Shown piece by piece: positions 31,097-42,369 of a DNA stretch of 42,382 bases (positions are counted from its first letter, which is position 1; the number at the start of each line of letters is the position of its first letter). The translations under genes and the position numbers were made by a program. The notes below the pieces were generated by a model that saw only the letters and a program-made list of their open reading frames with translations, was not told the DNA's origin and made no database searches. The stretch lies in NCBI GenBank assembly GCA_000310025.1, contig FN648786.1:1-42382 (forward strand), written 5' to 3'. The stretch comes from Ectocarpus siliculosus (taxonomy: Eukaryota; Sar; Phaeophyceae; Ectocarpales; Ectocarpaceae).

Positions 31097-34000
31097 ATGG
31101 CGGGTCCGGACGGCAACAACCAGTACGAGAGCTACCAAACTGAACGTGAAACCACCTTCTTATTAAGTCGTTCGTCATCACCGTCATCATCGTCGACAAG
31201 AAGTCAGGACAGGGCACCGGTATCAACGGTGACAACACCGGAGGAGGATGTGCCGAAGAACCACAAGTACGCGCTCGGTATGGGGTACATGCTAGCCTTT
31301 GGAGTGTGTGGTATGGTACTGGGGGCGCTCGTGTTGACGCTGGACGACCTCGCAAACAACTGCGGGAAAACAGCAATCGACGTGAGAGATACATCGAGTG
31401 ACATACGGTGTGTGTGGTGAAATTAGTCTACATGTTGTGTAGCCAAGTACTTTGTAATCTATGTACCGCAGTAGCAGTAGGCGTTACCATCGAGCGCTCA
31501 ATACAACCAACCGCGGCTACTGCTGCTATTGGAATATAAAACTGGAACAGGGCTGGCTGCCCTCCATCAAGATACAATATAGCAGCAGTTAGCGCCCGCA
31601 GGGGGGGTCGCAGTGCCTCCTCTGGAAACGCCTGCATATCTCAGTTTTCCGAAGGCTATAACTCCAGTAGGCACCGATACATAAGGCATTTTTTTGTAAG
31701 ATACGGAACAACTTCCAACAATTTTCTAGGTTTTAGAGGGGTAGAGCCGGGTAGACACCCATCTCCCACCGATCACACGTCGATTTTGTAAGACATTTTG
31801 TAAGAAAGAGACAGATGATTGGGCGATGGGCACGACGCTCTCGGGAGAATCCCCGAAATCTTCTTACACAGCAGCACCACACACACCACGCAGACAACAT
31901 ACGTACGAGACAACCAGCACAGCAGCATACGGACTGCTGTAGGCCAAGGGCAGCCAAAGGCACACATCATAGGAGGCGTTGCGAATGACTCTTACAACCC
32001 GTTGCCTGCTGTCGGCAGCACAAGCGAGTGACGACGCAAGTCAATCTGCGGTCCGTCTGCATCACCTCAACCTACCGATCTTTGGAGCTTCCCACACAGA
32101 CGCATCCCCACACAACAGAGACAACGAGACGTACACACTGCTGTAGGCCAAGGCTGGCCAAAGGCACACGTCGTGGCTGGCGTCGGAAGCTATTTTTAAC
32201 CCCGAGGCCTGCTGCTAGCAGCGCAACCGAGGGAACCTGCGAGTGCACACAAGTCAAATCTGTCTGCGGTATGTTCGTCTGCAGGCCGATCTTTGCTTCC
32301 ACCACAGAAGCACCCCCGACACAGAGACAAGTGAGGCCGAGGGCGACCAAATATACACATCGTAGGAGGCATATTCGGACCGATTTTTAGAGCCCGTTGC
32401 CCGTTGCTAGCAGCGAAAGCGAGGAAAGCAAGTGCACACCCATCCTGCACGGCAGCAGCCACAGCAGCAGCAAGAAGCAGCAGCTACATGTAGCTGATGA
32501 TTATGAGAGCTAAACAGCGATCTCAGTCATCCCCTGACTGACTGGTGGTGTCGGGTGAGGTGTGAGCGTGTGCACTGGTGACCTCTGTGGTGGTGTAGGC
32601 TCCATCCATCATGTTATATATATACTTACAGGATGGTCGTCGTGACGTGATACATTTCTTGTTATTAGTATGGAAAAAAATAAAAAAAAGATGGCTCGAT
32701 TTTTGAATTTCTACAGCAATATGGACCAGACGCCGACTTTACATGGAAGTCGTACGAGTGTCGACTTAGTTGTGCTGTCACGGCATCTTCCACGCACTTC
32801 TGCCAGTGCTGGTTTGTTGATTGGAGTCTTGTAGGTCGAGATACAGCAGTGGGATTCTCGGGTTGTGGAGGCAAAAGTGAACCAGAGCAAAAAAATTCAT
32901 GCATAGCTCGATTTTACTGCTGCTGTGTTTTTGCTACAGCAGTATGGACTAGACGCCGAACGACGTCCGCGTGCTACAAGTACCGCAACGACCTAACGGG
33001 ATGGGATACTTCCTGCCACGGCGAACCATAGTACAATGCGATGCAAACATCCGTTCGTGTGTCGCGCGGCTGCCACATGTGTCGACGACAGGTACACGTA
33101 GAGCTCTCGCCATGTTGTCGTTACCGCGCAGGAGAATCCCTCGGAGATGTTCCACATGGTGCTACAACGACAGCAGTACTACTGTACATAGATGTCGTAG
33201 GAGAGTGGAGTTGTGCTGTCACGGCATCTCCCACGCACTCTCCTACCGGTGCTTGTGTCGATTGGAGTCTTGTAGGCCAAAATACAAGAGTGGGTTGGAC
33301 TCCCGGGTTGTGGAAGCAAACCTGCCTGCAACAACAGAGAAGGCGGTGTTCTATTTACTATAATAGACTAGAGTATCCCGCTCAACTTTTTTTTTTTTCG
33401 CGGCATGTGGTCGCATATTTCTTTGCCACTGCCGAAAAAGACCGCTGGATCTTTACGCAGTCAACCTTTTGCATTTGTCATTTTACACTGAACGACGCAG
33501 GACGGGTCGACCTTCATCGTTGTTGTTGTTGCTGTTGTCTCCACATTAAAAACCGTTCCGACGTCCTCCTCGATACTTGTGGACTACCTGTTGGAAATTG
33601 TGGGAATCCCTTCATTCTGAGAGAGAGAGCCATAGGTCGGCATCCGGCCTTTTTTTTTATTTTTCTTAATATGACACAATGAAACCATCTCAATCATAGA
33701 AAAGAGTCTGAGACAGATTAGCACTGGATTCATAGCGTCAGAAAGTACCTGAATGTCTACGATTTCCCAGACATTGTGAAGTTTTGACGTTGCGCTTGCC
33801 ATCGTCGCCGCGTAAGTGTTTGTGTCTTCAAACCTTCTCAGCCGGCCTTCAAACTTCTTGTTGATAAGTCTCCGTGTGGTAACTTCTCCGCGCATGAGTC
33901 ATATGTAGCTATGACCTGCGCTTTGACTTTCACGATGGGTATTTTACCTCCCCGTCTTGCGTTGGTGAGTACCTGCGATATACAGAAGGATCGCTCCACG

Positions 34001-37000
34001 ACGCAAACGTCGACGTCTCCGTTTTTTTTTTTGTTCCCTTCGCACTCCATCCTTGCGGCGGTTTTCACACACCGACTTCGAACGTGGGGTGCAATTTCCT
34101 CTCTTCGTACCTTCCTCGTCGGCCTTCTCCGTCGTTGTGTACATAATGTACCTCGATTTTTCGGCTTTTCGATTCCGATAGACAAGACTACGGACTGACA
34201 TGTTCCTTTCACCCCCGACGGGACCGCGCGCTCGTCGAGTGCCGAAATTCTTCATCACTTCCTTGCCTCTCCCGACACCGTCCCTTCTTCCCGCCCTTAC
34301 AAATCCTCTCCCCTTCTTCTTCTTTCCTTCCTCCCGGACACTCACCACCATCCGTCCTGGATGTTGGCCCACAGCCCCATTGGGGGGCGGGGGGCCAATC
34401 CTTAACCCTAGTATCTATCTACCCTTGATTTGATATCTTTCTCCGCCCCTTCTTTTCGCGCTTCGCGCGAAAATGTTTTAATCTCTTTTTTTTTGTTGGA
34501 CCCCTATGTATGGGGTGGAGCCGTACGAAACTACCATCGCAAGTTAACCGTCCGCAGCGGTCGCTTATGTACAATGCTACTCGTAGTGTCTGAGATTGTA
34601 GCCCTTGTGATACACTGCAGACTAGCGGTCTGCAATTTTCCAAACAATCCTTCTTCTATCGTCGAGATCGGTGAGCGACAAGCAATTTTTTTTTCCCGAT
34701 ACACATACGCACGTTACCCCGCGGTAGCAGACCTTGGGCTTGAAAGATGGAGCAGAGAGGTACCTCCCGCCGAGTGGCGTTGCTGTGGCTGTTGCTTTCT
34801 CCTTCGAAAAGTTATCGGTGGAAAACCTAACTGGTGGCAATGTAAATCACCGAACTTGACGTGACCGCTCGCCACCGTTGGCATTTTTGCTTCAACACAA
34901 CGTTTTTTTCCCGGCGCATTCGGCACTTCACGGCGCCAAACATTGGCATTGCCCAACAGCCCATAGTACCATCTCCTTGCGGATACCGTTCTTGATGCAA
35001 GTCGTTCTTTATTTGGCGAGATATCGGCTAACACGAGAACAGAAGAGCGCAAAACCTACCCTAGAATCACGGCTTCGCTGCTGGCTCTTCCCCTGGCGCC
35101 AGGTCTTTTTGATTTTTTGCCTCATCTGTCTCCTATCCACATTAACGTGGTCGACCCCCTTTTTTCAGTTTTCCACGATAACGCATTTAGATTTTGATTT
35201 TCGGCCCATTTCCATTTTGATTTTCGACCCTTCGTTAATACACGGCCTTAATGCTACACCAGGCTCCTCGCCGCCCCCTGTGTCCCCGGGGCTCCACCAC
35301 ATAAGGTGTTTTTTCCCCCAACCATAAATTGTTTTTACTCACAGGTCAAACTGCTCGATAAAAAAGACAAGTAACAAGAAACAGGTACCCATTTTAGGGC
35401 ACAGCTAGTTAGAAATCAACACACAGGCACCCTCAGGCAGTCAGCTGATTGGCCGAAACACCATCGTACTTGCTTTTGGAGAAACCTCGATGGGGTACAA
35501 CTGCCGCTGGCATCTCGACCCTCTGGTGTCACCGATGTTGGTTACTGGTGTACCCAGAAAAGGGGTCTACTTTGTACCCAGAAATGGCCATATAATCCTT
35601 GCGCCCGACGACTCTAACACCCGCAGAAAAAACCGTGCACCGCGCTTACCCGCACAACACACCATGTACCTCACGTACTCCACAGCAGTAGCTAAGCAAC
35701 CAAACCACCAACGGTCGTCGATGGGCACCGCCTCCCGAGGATGCCAATCTCCGACAGCCTCCTCCGTAGATCGCGGTGAAACCAAACGGCCGTGTCCTGT
35801 GCCTCGAAGCATGAGTCAAGCATTGCTGTAGGCAGGTCGTGCCGTTTTGTCTCTCTGTGCTCTCTGTGCTTACTTACCAGCGCCACAGCGAGCTTAACTC
35901 GCGCGTCGAGCGAGTTCGACCCTCTGTGGGGGCCCACGAGTCAATAAGCGTTGGTGGCTTGGTTGTGTGGCTACTGCTGAGACTGCCGTGCGGTATGTGC
36001 GGTACATGGTGTGTAGTGCGGGTATGTGCGGTACACAGTTTTTTTCTGCGACTTTTAGAGTCGTCGGGCACCGGCATTCTATGACCATTTCTGGGTACAA
36101 AATCGACCCCTTCCGGGTACACCAGCAACCAGCATCGGTTACACGGGAGGGTCTCGAGATGCCGCTGGCCCCCTGGGGGTGCATGCGTGTTGATTTCTAA
36201 GTGTACCCTAAAATACTGATAGACCACCCGGGTATACCCGTTTCTGAAGCCTCAGGAGACACAAACCTCGATATATTTTTGGAGAAATTATGCCAGCGTG
36301 AGCGACCCCATCGATCAAAACTGTGCCCCATGTCAGTTTAGGCCTTGTAGCGCGAGATCGAGGAGCTTGAAGTATTGCGATTTGAGCACAATCTCCCCGC
36401 CGAGATATTTGGTGAAACAGCGCAGCAAAGTGTGCTTCCGTTGCCGACAGCTACAGCACGCCACAAGCAACCACGCTTGCTCGAAACTGCCAGAGCCTAC
36501 CGATATGGTGTGTGAGTGACGTCGCATGACTTGACAGCAGCAGCAGACAACCAGAAACGATGCTGGAGGTGTCCTCGTGAACTGTATGTAGTTGCATGCA
36601 GCAGCCCGAAACTGGACCAAAATGACGGATCTTCTGGGTCCATTGAACGCGAATGTAGCTGGTTACCGGGTGTTCTCATACTGCAAAAACATATAGAGGC
36701 TCTGGAAAGGGCACAGTTTGATTTTTCGATATACGGCCCAAAACGTTACCAGTAATCAGATGCTTTTGTTGGTCTGCTTTTTCGTCCCCCCTGTATACAG
36801 CAGTACATTGTAGAAGAACAGCTGGTGTCTACTTGACCTTACTTGACCATGACCTGAGAGAGCTAGCAGTAGCAAATCTCCCAGGAAACGACCACTAAAA
36901 CAGGTGGATACAGCGCGCATCGTACATGGTAATGAAAAGGAATAAGACACTACTGGCATAGTAGTAGCACCCGACCGCTGGTGGCGTCCTGTGAAGGGAA

Positions 37001-39691
37001 AGAACGATTCTTTTTCTCAAAAGAAAGTTTTGTGTTCGACGACGGTTTTGACCAAATGAGCACACCCCTCTCCTCTTTCCCCCACCCCAACAAACAGGTC
37101 AGGCCTGTTCTAATCGCTCGCGGCGTCGGAGCGGTCCTGGGCACGGCGGCATCCTCCAAGCTGTACCTCTGGGTACCGAGCAACAAGATGATGTCCGTCT
37201 TCCTTCTCCTCGTGATGGTGGTCTTGGTATACATGCCGTTCATCACTTCGGTGTACCCCCTCTACGTTGCCTTCCTTCTCCTCGGCCTGTTCACGGCCAT
37301 CACAGACACGGGCTGCCAGATCATGACCAGAAAGCTACACGGAGCGGAGGCCGGACCCTGGATGGGAGCCAACGCGCTCGCTTTCGGCCTCTCAGGTGTG
37401 ATTGTGCCGCTCATAGGATACCTGACCGGGTCGCTGTTCGTCGTGTACGTCACCCTGTCGGTGGTGAGCTGCGTGACGGCGGTGTTCTTGACCATCCTGC
37501 CGACCCCGGGGAGAAACAATAGGCTCCACGAGGTTAGTTCTTATGCTGCTGGATTTACCGGTGGTGGAGGTGGCGGTGCTGAACCATTGCTGTGATCGTC
37601 TGCAGGCTTGTGCAAAGAATTGACACGGCGGTGCAGGGATGTTTTCGCTGAAGGTTTAACGGTGCCTCTTCGATGGAAAGTGTTTTACGATGTAGTGGGT
37701 CTTGCTCCCTCTCGTTTTCTTCTCCTCACCAGAATCCTGCTGCCGTCTTCTGTAGCTGTTTTGTCGTAATTTTTGCCTCTCTCCGAGCCAATGTTGGAGG
37801 CATCTCATCTCCACCGGCGCAATCGCGGGTGGTCTCTCGCTTCCTCCGTCCTGTTCCTCCTACTTTCCTAGGGGGAGCGGCAGCCGATACCGGCGCAACG
37901 AGCGGGGGATGGAGGCGGTTCACGGGAGGAAAGCCAGGCCAGCGCCTGCAAGCTAACCACGTTCTTCTTGAAGTACAAGATCGAGTTCCACATCAGCGGC
38001 ATGTTGTTCTGGCTTTTCTCTGGAGAGGTAGGGTTCCTATCCGGAAGCAAGAGGGTGTTCGTGGTCTTCGTTTTCCTTTTTCTTGTGATAACGGGACAAG
38101 GTGCCTCATTGCGCTTCCGGATGACTACCGAAGTACAGTTTTGGTTGGAACGGCAGCGTATTGCACTTTGTCTCCGTCATAGCTTCTGTTGTGGACGATC
38201 TCCAATCGAAGCACTTGGTTTTTCCTGTGGTGCTAACGATTTGCATGCGCTCCTGTCGACCTTCAGAAAAAATGGAATGACCTAGCTCATATCATATGCC
38301 AAGCCACGAATCCAGCAGTCCTTAGTCACCGTTCGCGCCCAGCAGTTGTTCAGCGGCCGTTCAGTTATTCTTGATACCAGAAGTTTGTGCGACGATCTGA
38401 CGCTTCTTTTGTGGTTTACGACTGCGGTGCTGCCCGTGCGCCGAAAAAACAGGCACCCCTTTGACGTGTTTTGAGTGAACAGTCGAGAGGTCAAGTACTT
38501 TGGTGCCCGGAGAAACTTAAACCATCGCTGTTACTTGCCTAATCGATATCATGTGTACACAACTGCCCTCCTGTGTTTTTGTAGAGCACGGGTTCGCGGC
38601 GTTTTCTCGCTGATGGTTAGCACGGTTGTATCGGTGCCGATGTTGTGGCTGGATGTATTTTTATCCCTTTGTTGGGTGCACATCGGTGGACGTGCCGACA
38701 GCAACCAAAAGATGTCGTGATTCTAGTACCAATCTTCGTTCAATAGCCTTCCACATATGGTGCTGGACGAGCTACCCTTGAATGTATACAGTATATCTCT
38801 GCTGGTACATCAACAAGCTCTGTGTACGAATAATTGGTCTTTATGACAATTCACATACCATCACCGCCTTGCCCGCCCCTTATCAAAAGCAACTGCTGTG
38901 CTTCTTCGGGCTCATGTAACAACCTCATAACATACATCAAGACCGTTGACACGCCGACCTTCTCACGGCTCTGTTGCCATAAAATCCAAGAAGCATACTA
39001 ATACGGAATTCTCTTGCTTTGCCCATTATCTACGAATAACAAAACGTATTGCGTGGCTGAGCCAGCTGAAACGGAACCCTCGTGCAAATCCGACAAAACC
39101 GTGCGGCAGGTGGGTGCCGCCGGGTACCTGAAGAGGTACGTTGACGAGACCGAGGTCATCGGTGAATCGCACGCGGAGCTTCTTGTTGTTGTCCTGTGGA
39201 TGGCCATCATCATCGGCCGTCTCGCGGGCATACAGGACCAGCGACATCTCACCCTCTCGCGCCTGTACCGACACTCTACGATCCTCTTCCTCGGCGGGAC
39301 GACGGCGGCGACGGCAATCCTAGTGTTCCAGAACTCGGCGTTCGTGCTTTGGACGGGGATCGCGGCATACGGGCTCTGCGACGGGCCAACCGTAGGCTAT
39401 TGCTACGATCTCAACAACCGCATGGCGACTCCCTCCGAGATGGGGACGTCGGTGGCCATGTTAGGGCAAAACTTCGGGGCGAGCATCGCGCCGTACGTTA
39501 TTTCGTGGGTGTGGGACTACACCGACTGGCCGCAGATTTTGATCCTCGTCATATTGCTGTCTCATTTACTCCCGTACCCATTCATGCTCAATGCCAAGCG
39601 CATAGACGAGGCCAACAAGCGAAGGCTGCGGCAGGAGACCATTTCTTCGGGTCCCTACGAGACTCGCTTAGCCCCATCTTTCTTCCTCTGA
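31097..39691 (+). CDS. Major facilitator transporter, MFSD4/NaGLT1-like (4 exons)
   Basis: Exons 31097-31381, 37098-37532, 37872-38027 and 39110-39691 join in phase 0 and give about 485 residues. A Ser-rich cytosolic N-terminus (about 55 residues) is followed by about twelve hydrophobic helices. Helix 1 (about 57-82) is followed by DDLANNCG. The second exon holds RGVGAVLGTAASSKLY and four or five helices. The third contributes FHISGMLFWLFSGEVG, whose Glu-Val-Gly resembles the conserved helix 7 of MFSD4/NaGLT1-type sugar transporters. The fourth holds the last five helices, including GLCDGPTVGYCYDL. The substrate cannot be read from sequence; the sugar link is family memory only. The start is ATGG in a good context. 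The first intron is unusually long (5716 bp). Intron 3 (1082 bp) could hide a small exon, although the direct join fits. Confidence 0.87.
31840..32460 (+). repeat. Three degenerate tandem units of about 200 bp in MFS intron 1
   Basis: CTGCTGTAGGCCAAGG..GCCAAAGGCACAC recurs near 31935 and 32140, with a weaker copy near 32330. The word around GTTGCC(T/C)G(C/T)TG..AGCAGC recurs at matching offsets near 32000, 32205 and 32400. The period is about 195-205 bp and the divergence is high. Confidence 0.8.
32700..33330 (+). repeat. Diverged direct repeat pair in MFS intron 1
   Basis: Blocks such as TTGTGCTGTCACGGCATCT, CCACGCACT, GATTGGAGTCTTGTAGG and CGGGTTGTGGA occur in the same order at about 32770-32870 and again at about 33205-33315. 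Both copies also share CAGCA(A/G)TATGGAC upstream. The offset is roughly 440 bp. Confidence 0.8.
33518..33565 (-). repeat. 3' end of a (CAA)n-tailed repeat, inverted copy
   Basis: On the minus strand this reads CGGAACGGTTTTTAATGTGG, then AGACAACAGCAACAACAAC. It matches the 3' end of the insertion at 40501-41090, including the CAA tail. Similarity fades upstream of about 30 bp. Confidence 0.7.
33584..34372 (-). other. Unassigned minus-strand open frames inside MFS intron 1
   Basis: Two overlapping minus-strand frames are open here (34372-33944, very Lys/Arg-rich; 33895-33584, more protein-like). The second contains RLRRFEDTNTYAATM and VWEIVDIQ, immediately followed by a CAG|GTACTT donor-like site. 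No domain is recognised. It could be a nested gene, a transposon fragment or chance. Confidence 0.2.
35392..36214. mobile_element. Second foldback element, about 0.82 kb, in MFS intron 1
   Basis: The left arm (about 35392-35735) and right arm (about 35935-36214) are imperfect inverted repeats. Shared blocks include TTTTAGGG(C/T)ACA at the ends, TAGAAATCAACAC, GTACCCAGAAATGG and CCCGACGACTCTAA, plus a block around CACACCATGTACC. The left arm has about 70 bp extra, and a spacer of about 200 bp separates the arms. No coding capacity was recognised and no target duplication is evident. Confidence 0.8.
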
Positions 39692-40096
39692 CGCGGCCGG
39701 TCTCGCCAGTAGTGCGAGGGGCAACGTCAACTGATAATCTACCAAGACGGAGAGAAGGCATGAATCGGATCGTGTTTTCCCGTGGATTCAGTGGACCGAT
39801 GGTTGCAATCAAGGCGTGCTGTCTCGAGAGAAACAAATGTGTGTTTCAGGGTTGTCATGGGGGAAATTTTGAAAGGTAGAGAGCAAGAAGAGATGAAACA
39901 AGCATTCTTATTACGCCCGTCAAGAATAGTTTTTTTTCTCGAGCATGATTACCATGTTGTTCTCTGTTATTGATAATCAATTGTTGTTTTTGCAGAGCAG
40001 CCCGGTAGGGGGGCTTTTTTTTTTGTAAAAAAAAATTGTTTAGAGGGGTCGTGATGTACATCTGTGTGCGCAAAAAAAAAGAAAATTGACTGAGGT
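39692..40096. other. 3' region of the MFS gene
   Basis: No reading frame with a recognisable product. The stretch runs from the MFS stop codon to dispersed repeat A and includes long T and A runs near 40016-40035 and 40072-40080. Confidence 0.4.
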
Positions 40097-40500
40097 GGGG
40101 GGGGGGGAGTGTACTCATAGTCGTGCATGCCGTAGTCGTTTGACCATTGACCTCGCATCCCTACAAAGCCGGGACGGAGCACGCCGGGTTCTCACCGGAC
40201 CAGGCTCTCACATCACCAAGCGCGAAGCGCCGTGAGGTATTTGGCGAGTCGCATGAAGGGTGAGCTGCATCCTGCTAAGGGTGTTCGGCATCTTGTGCTT
40301 ACTTCCTTGCGTACGGATGACAGCTGCGTATGACTTAATTTATTTTCTGGTGCTTTCACTTCCAGAGACAGTTGTAAGCACTGTGTAACTGCCTCGAGGA
40401 TGCTTGACCATTTTAACACAACGTGATGCGATCATCCCCCGTTGCGCGGAGTTAGGGTTCTCGACCCCGCACAACATGATCTACTCGACCACCATTCATT
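40097..40500 (+). repeat. Dispersed repeat A, second full copy
   Basis: Starts with poly(G) and TACTCATAGTCGTGCATGCC and runs in the same order as 22909-23312, with only scattered differences. It ends at the ATTCATT that flanks the insertion described next. Confidence 0.9.
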
Positions 40501-41090
40501 GCCATGTTTGCGTGTTTGCTTGTTCGTTAGTGGTCTCTCCACCGTGTGCCTTGTTCTGCCTCATACTTCCTGTTATTTTCGGCCTGGTCCCTCTTTGTCC
40601 TCGCCCTTTTTTTTTCATTTTTTCATTTTATTTTCATTTATTTTCTCTTCTCCTTACGGTTTCCATTCTTATTTTTTCTCCTTTTTTTCTCTTTGTCCTT
40701 TTTTTTCTCTCTTTTTTTCTCTCTTTTTCTGTGCCAGATGGACTTGTCTCTGCTTGCGTTGTGAAGTACCAAGATTGAACCAAGGGAGTGTGCCTCTTTC
40801 TCTCCGGCCCATGATAGATAGTGACTGCTAATCTCAGTTGATACCCCGCATAGCGTGAAGAGGGAGCGGAGGATCCCAGAATATCTGTCGTTGATTTCTA
40901 TTGACTTGCGGACCCCTCGGGGCCAGTTTATTTGAGTGTACCTTTTTAGGGTAAGTTAACCTGTGACCACGGGAATCGACCGCGTCGAGTGTTGGATCAG
41001 TACGGACATACGAAGGTACTGGGTAGAGAGAGATCGGAACGGTTTTTAATGTGAAGACAACAACAACAACAACAACAACAACAATTCATT
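40501..41090 (+). mobile_element. Retroposon-like insertion with (CAA)n end and ATTCATT duplication
   Basis: At 23310 repeat A passes directly into repeat B. Here the same junction is split by about 590 bp. The inserted block is flanked by ATTCATT (40494-40500 and 41084-41090), as expected of a target duplication, and ends in nine CAA units. It includes a T/C-rich stretch (about 40600-40735). No coding capacity was recognised. The 3' terminal 30 bp recur inverted at 33518-33565. I infer a SINE or a 5'-truncated LINE copy. Confidence 0.78.
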
Positions 41091-41310
41091 ATGGTTACCG
41101 CCAAAAACAAAAACGAGGTAAAATAAAAAAACGGTAACCTGGTTGCCGAGTTCACGAAGTGAGTTGGCTTGTTTTCCAACGTCGTTGCCAAGCGACGAAA
41201 ACCCAATCCCGATGGCAAACACCGAGTGGGGGGCTTGTTTTACAACGTCGTTGCCAAGCGACGAAAACCCAAACCCCGATGGCAAACACCGGGGGGGGGG
41301 GGGTACTGAG
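41091..41310 (+). repeat. Dispersed repeat B, second copy
   Basis: Matches 23308-23530: TGGTTACCGCC, an A-rich stretch, GGTTGCCGAG, then two internal copies of the CCAAGCGACGAAAACCC unit (about 41190 and 41254), and then a poly(G) run. Together with repeat A it forms a composite present twice in the window. Confidence 0.88.
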
Positions 41311-41448
41311 GTGTGGGGGGGGGAAATCAGCCATGCCTGTCTGTCTTGTGTCTGTCTGTCCTTCCGAAAATAATCCAGCAGACTGGAGCCCATTTCAACA
41401 CCTAGGCTCCAAATTGCAATCTAAGACTTGCGCACAAGCAATATTTTC

Positions 41449-41840
41449 AGGGTACACCTCGGTACAAGTTTTTTAGGCGGATTCAGGCGGGGCGGTACTT
41501 CAATGTGGCGGTACTTTTTTGGCCGTAGGCGGTATTTCGTTTTTCGGCGGTACCGCCTTTGGCGGTTCCCGGTACTGCCAATTATGGCGGTACTTTTCTG
41601 GCGGTACTGCAATATGGCGGTTCATTTTAGGCGGTTCCCGGTAGTTCGTTTTTTGGCGGTACTTCTTCGGCGGTACTGCAATAGGGCGGTACTTTTTAGG
41701 CGGTAGGCAGTATTTCGTTTTTCGGCGGTACCGCCTTCGGCGGTTCCCGGTACTACCGAATGTGGCGGGAATTACCGCCAGTACCGGGACCGCCCACCAC
41801 GGCGGGAAAAAAATGACGCGAATTTTCTGAGGTGTACCCT
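41449..41840. mobile_element. GGCGGTA-rich element with 12-bp terminal inverted repeats
   Basis: The ends AGGGTACACCTC (41449-41460) and GAGGTGTACCCT (41829-41840) are exact inverted repeats. The interior is built from many GGCGGTA or GGCGGTT words separated by T-rich spacers, with the complementary TACCGCC also present, so it is highly self-complementary. No protein is encoded. A second, related block follows at about 42040-42369. Confidence 0.75.
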
Positions 41841-41933
41841 AAAAAACAAATTATGAAAAAAAAAAAAAGTATAAAAATATGACAAAAGAGAAAAAAGAAA
41901 AAGAAAAAAGATGAACGAAGATGCAGGCCAGCT

Positions 41934-41993
41934 GGACTCGAACCGCTGTTAGTTCTACACGGAAAATCGCCCTTCGTACACTCTTCTAGCCTA
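41934..41993 (-). other. tRNA-like Pol III box A/box B pair
   Basis: On the minus strand, GGTTCGAGTCC (41934-41944) is a perfect box B. TAGGCTAGAAG (41983-41993) matches box A at ten of eleven positions, 38 nt upstream. A full tRNA cloverleaf could not be folded: the T stem has a mismatch and the acceptor arms do not pair. It is therefore more likely a tRNA-derived relic or SINE-type promoter than a working tRNA gene. Confidence 0.35.
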
Positions 41994-42039
41994 CTTCTCT
42001 CCCAGGTGCGACAACCTCACAGGCTCGTGCGACATGTCG

Positions 42040-42369
42040 GTACTTTTACGGCGGTACTGTTGTATGGCGGTACTTCTACGGCGGTAATGTAGTATGGCGA
42101 TACTTTTTCGGCGGTACTGCAATATGGCGGTTCTTTTTAGGCGGTTCCCGGTACTTCGTTTTTTGGCGGCGGTACTTCTTCGCCGGTACTGCAATATGGC
42201 GGTACTTTTTAGGCGGTAGGCGGTATTTCGTTTTTCGGCGGTACCGCCGTCGGCGGTTGCCGGTACCACCGAATGTGGCGGTAATTACCGCCAGTACCGG
42301 GACCGCCCACCACGGCGGGAAAAAAACGGCGGGAATTTTCCCGAGGTGTTGTACCCTGAATATGCTTTG
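42040..42369. repeat. Second GGCGGTA-rich block with one terminal repeat
   Basis: Follows the same order as 41590-41840, including the shared ACCGCCAGTACCGGGACCGC block. It ends in CCGAGGTGTTGTACCCTGAATATGCT, which is complementary to the left outer end near 41438 apart from small gaps. The left terminus is missing from this copy, so either it is truncated or both blocks belong to one element of about 930 bp. Confidence 0.7.

Noticed and set aside
41934-41993. A working tRNA gene
   Set aside because: Box A and B are present, but acceptor and T stems do not pair, so only a tRNA-like promoter is reported.
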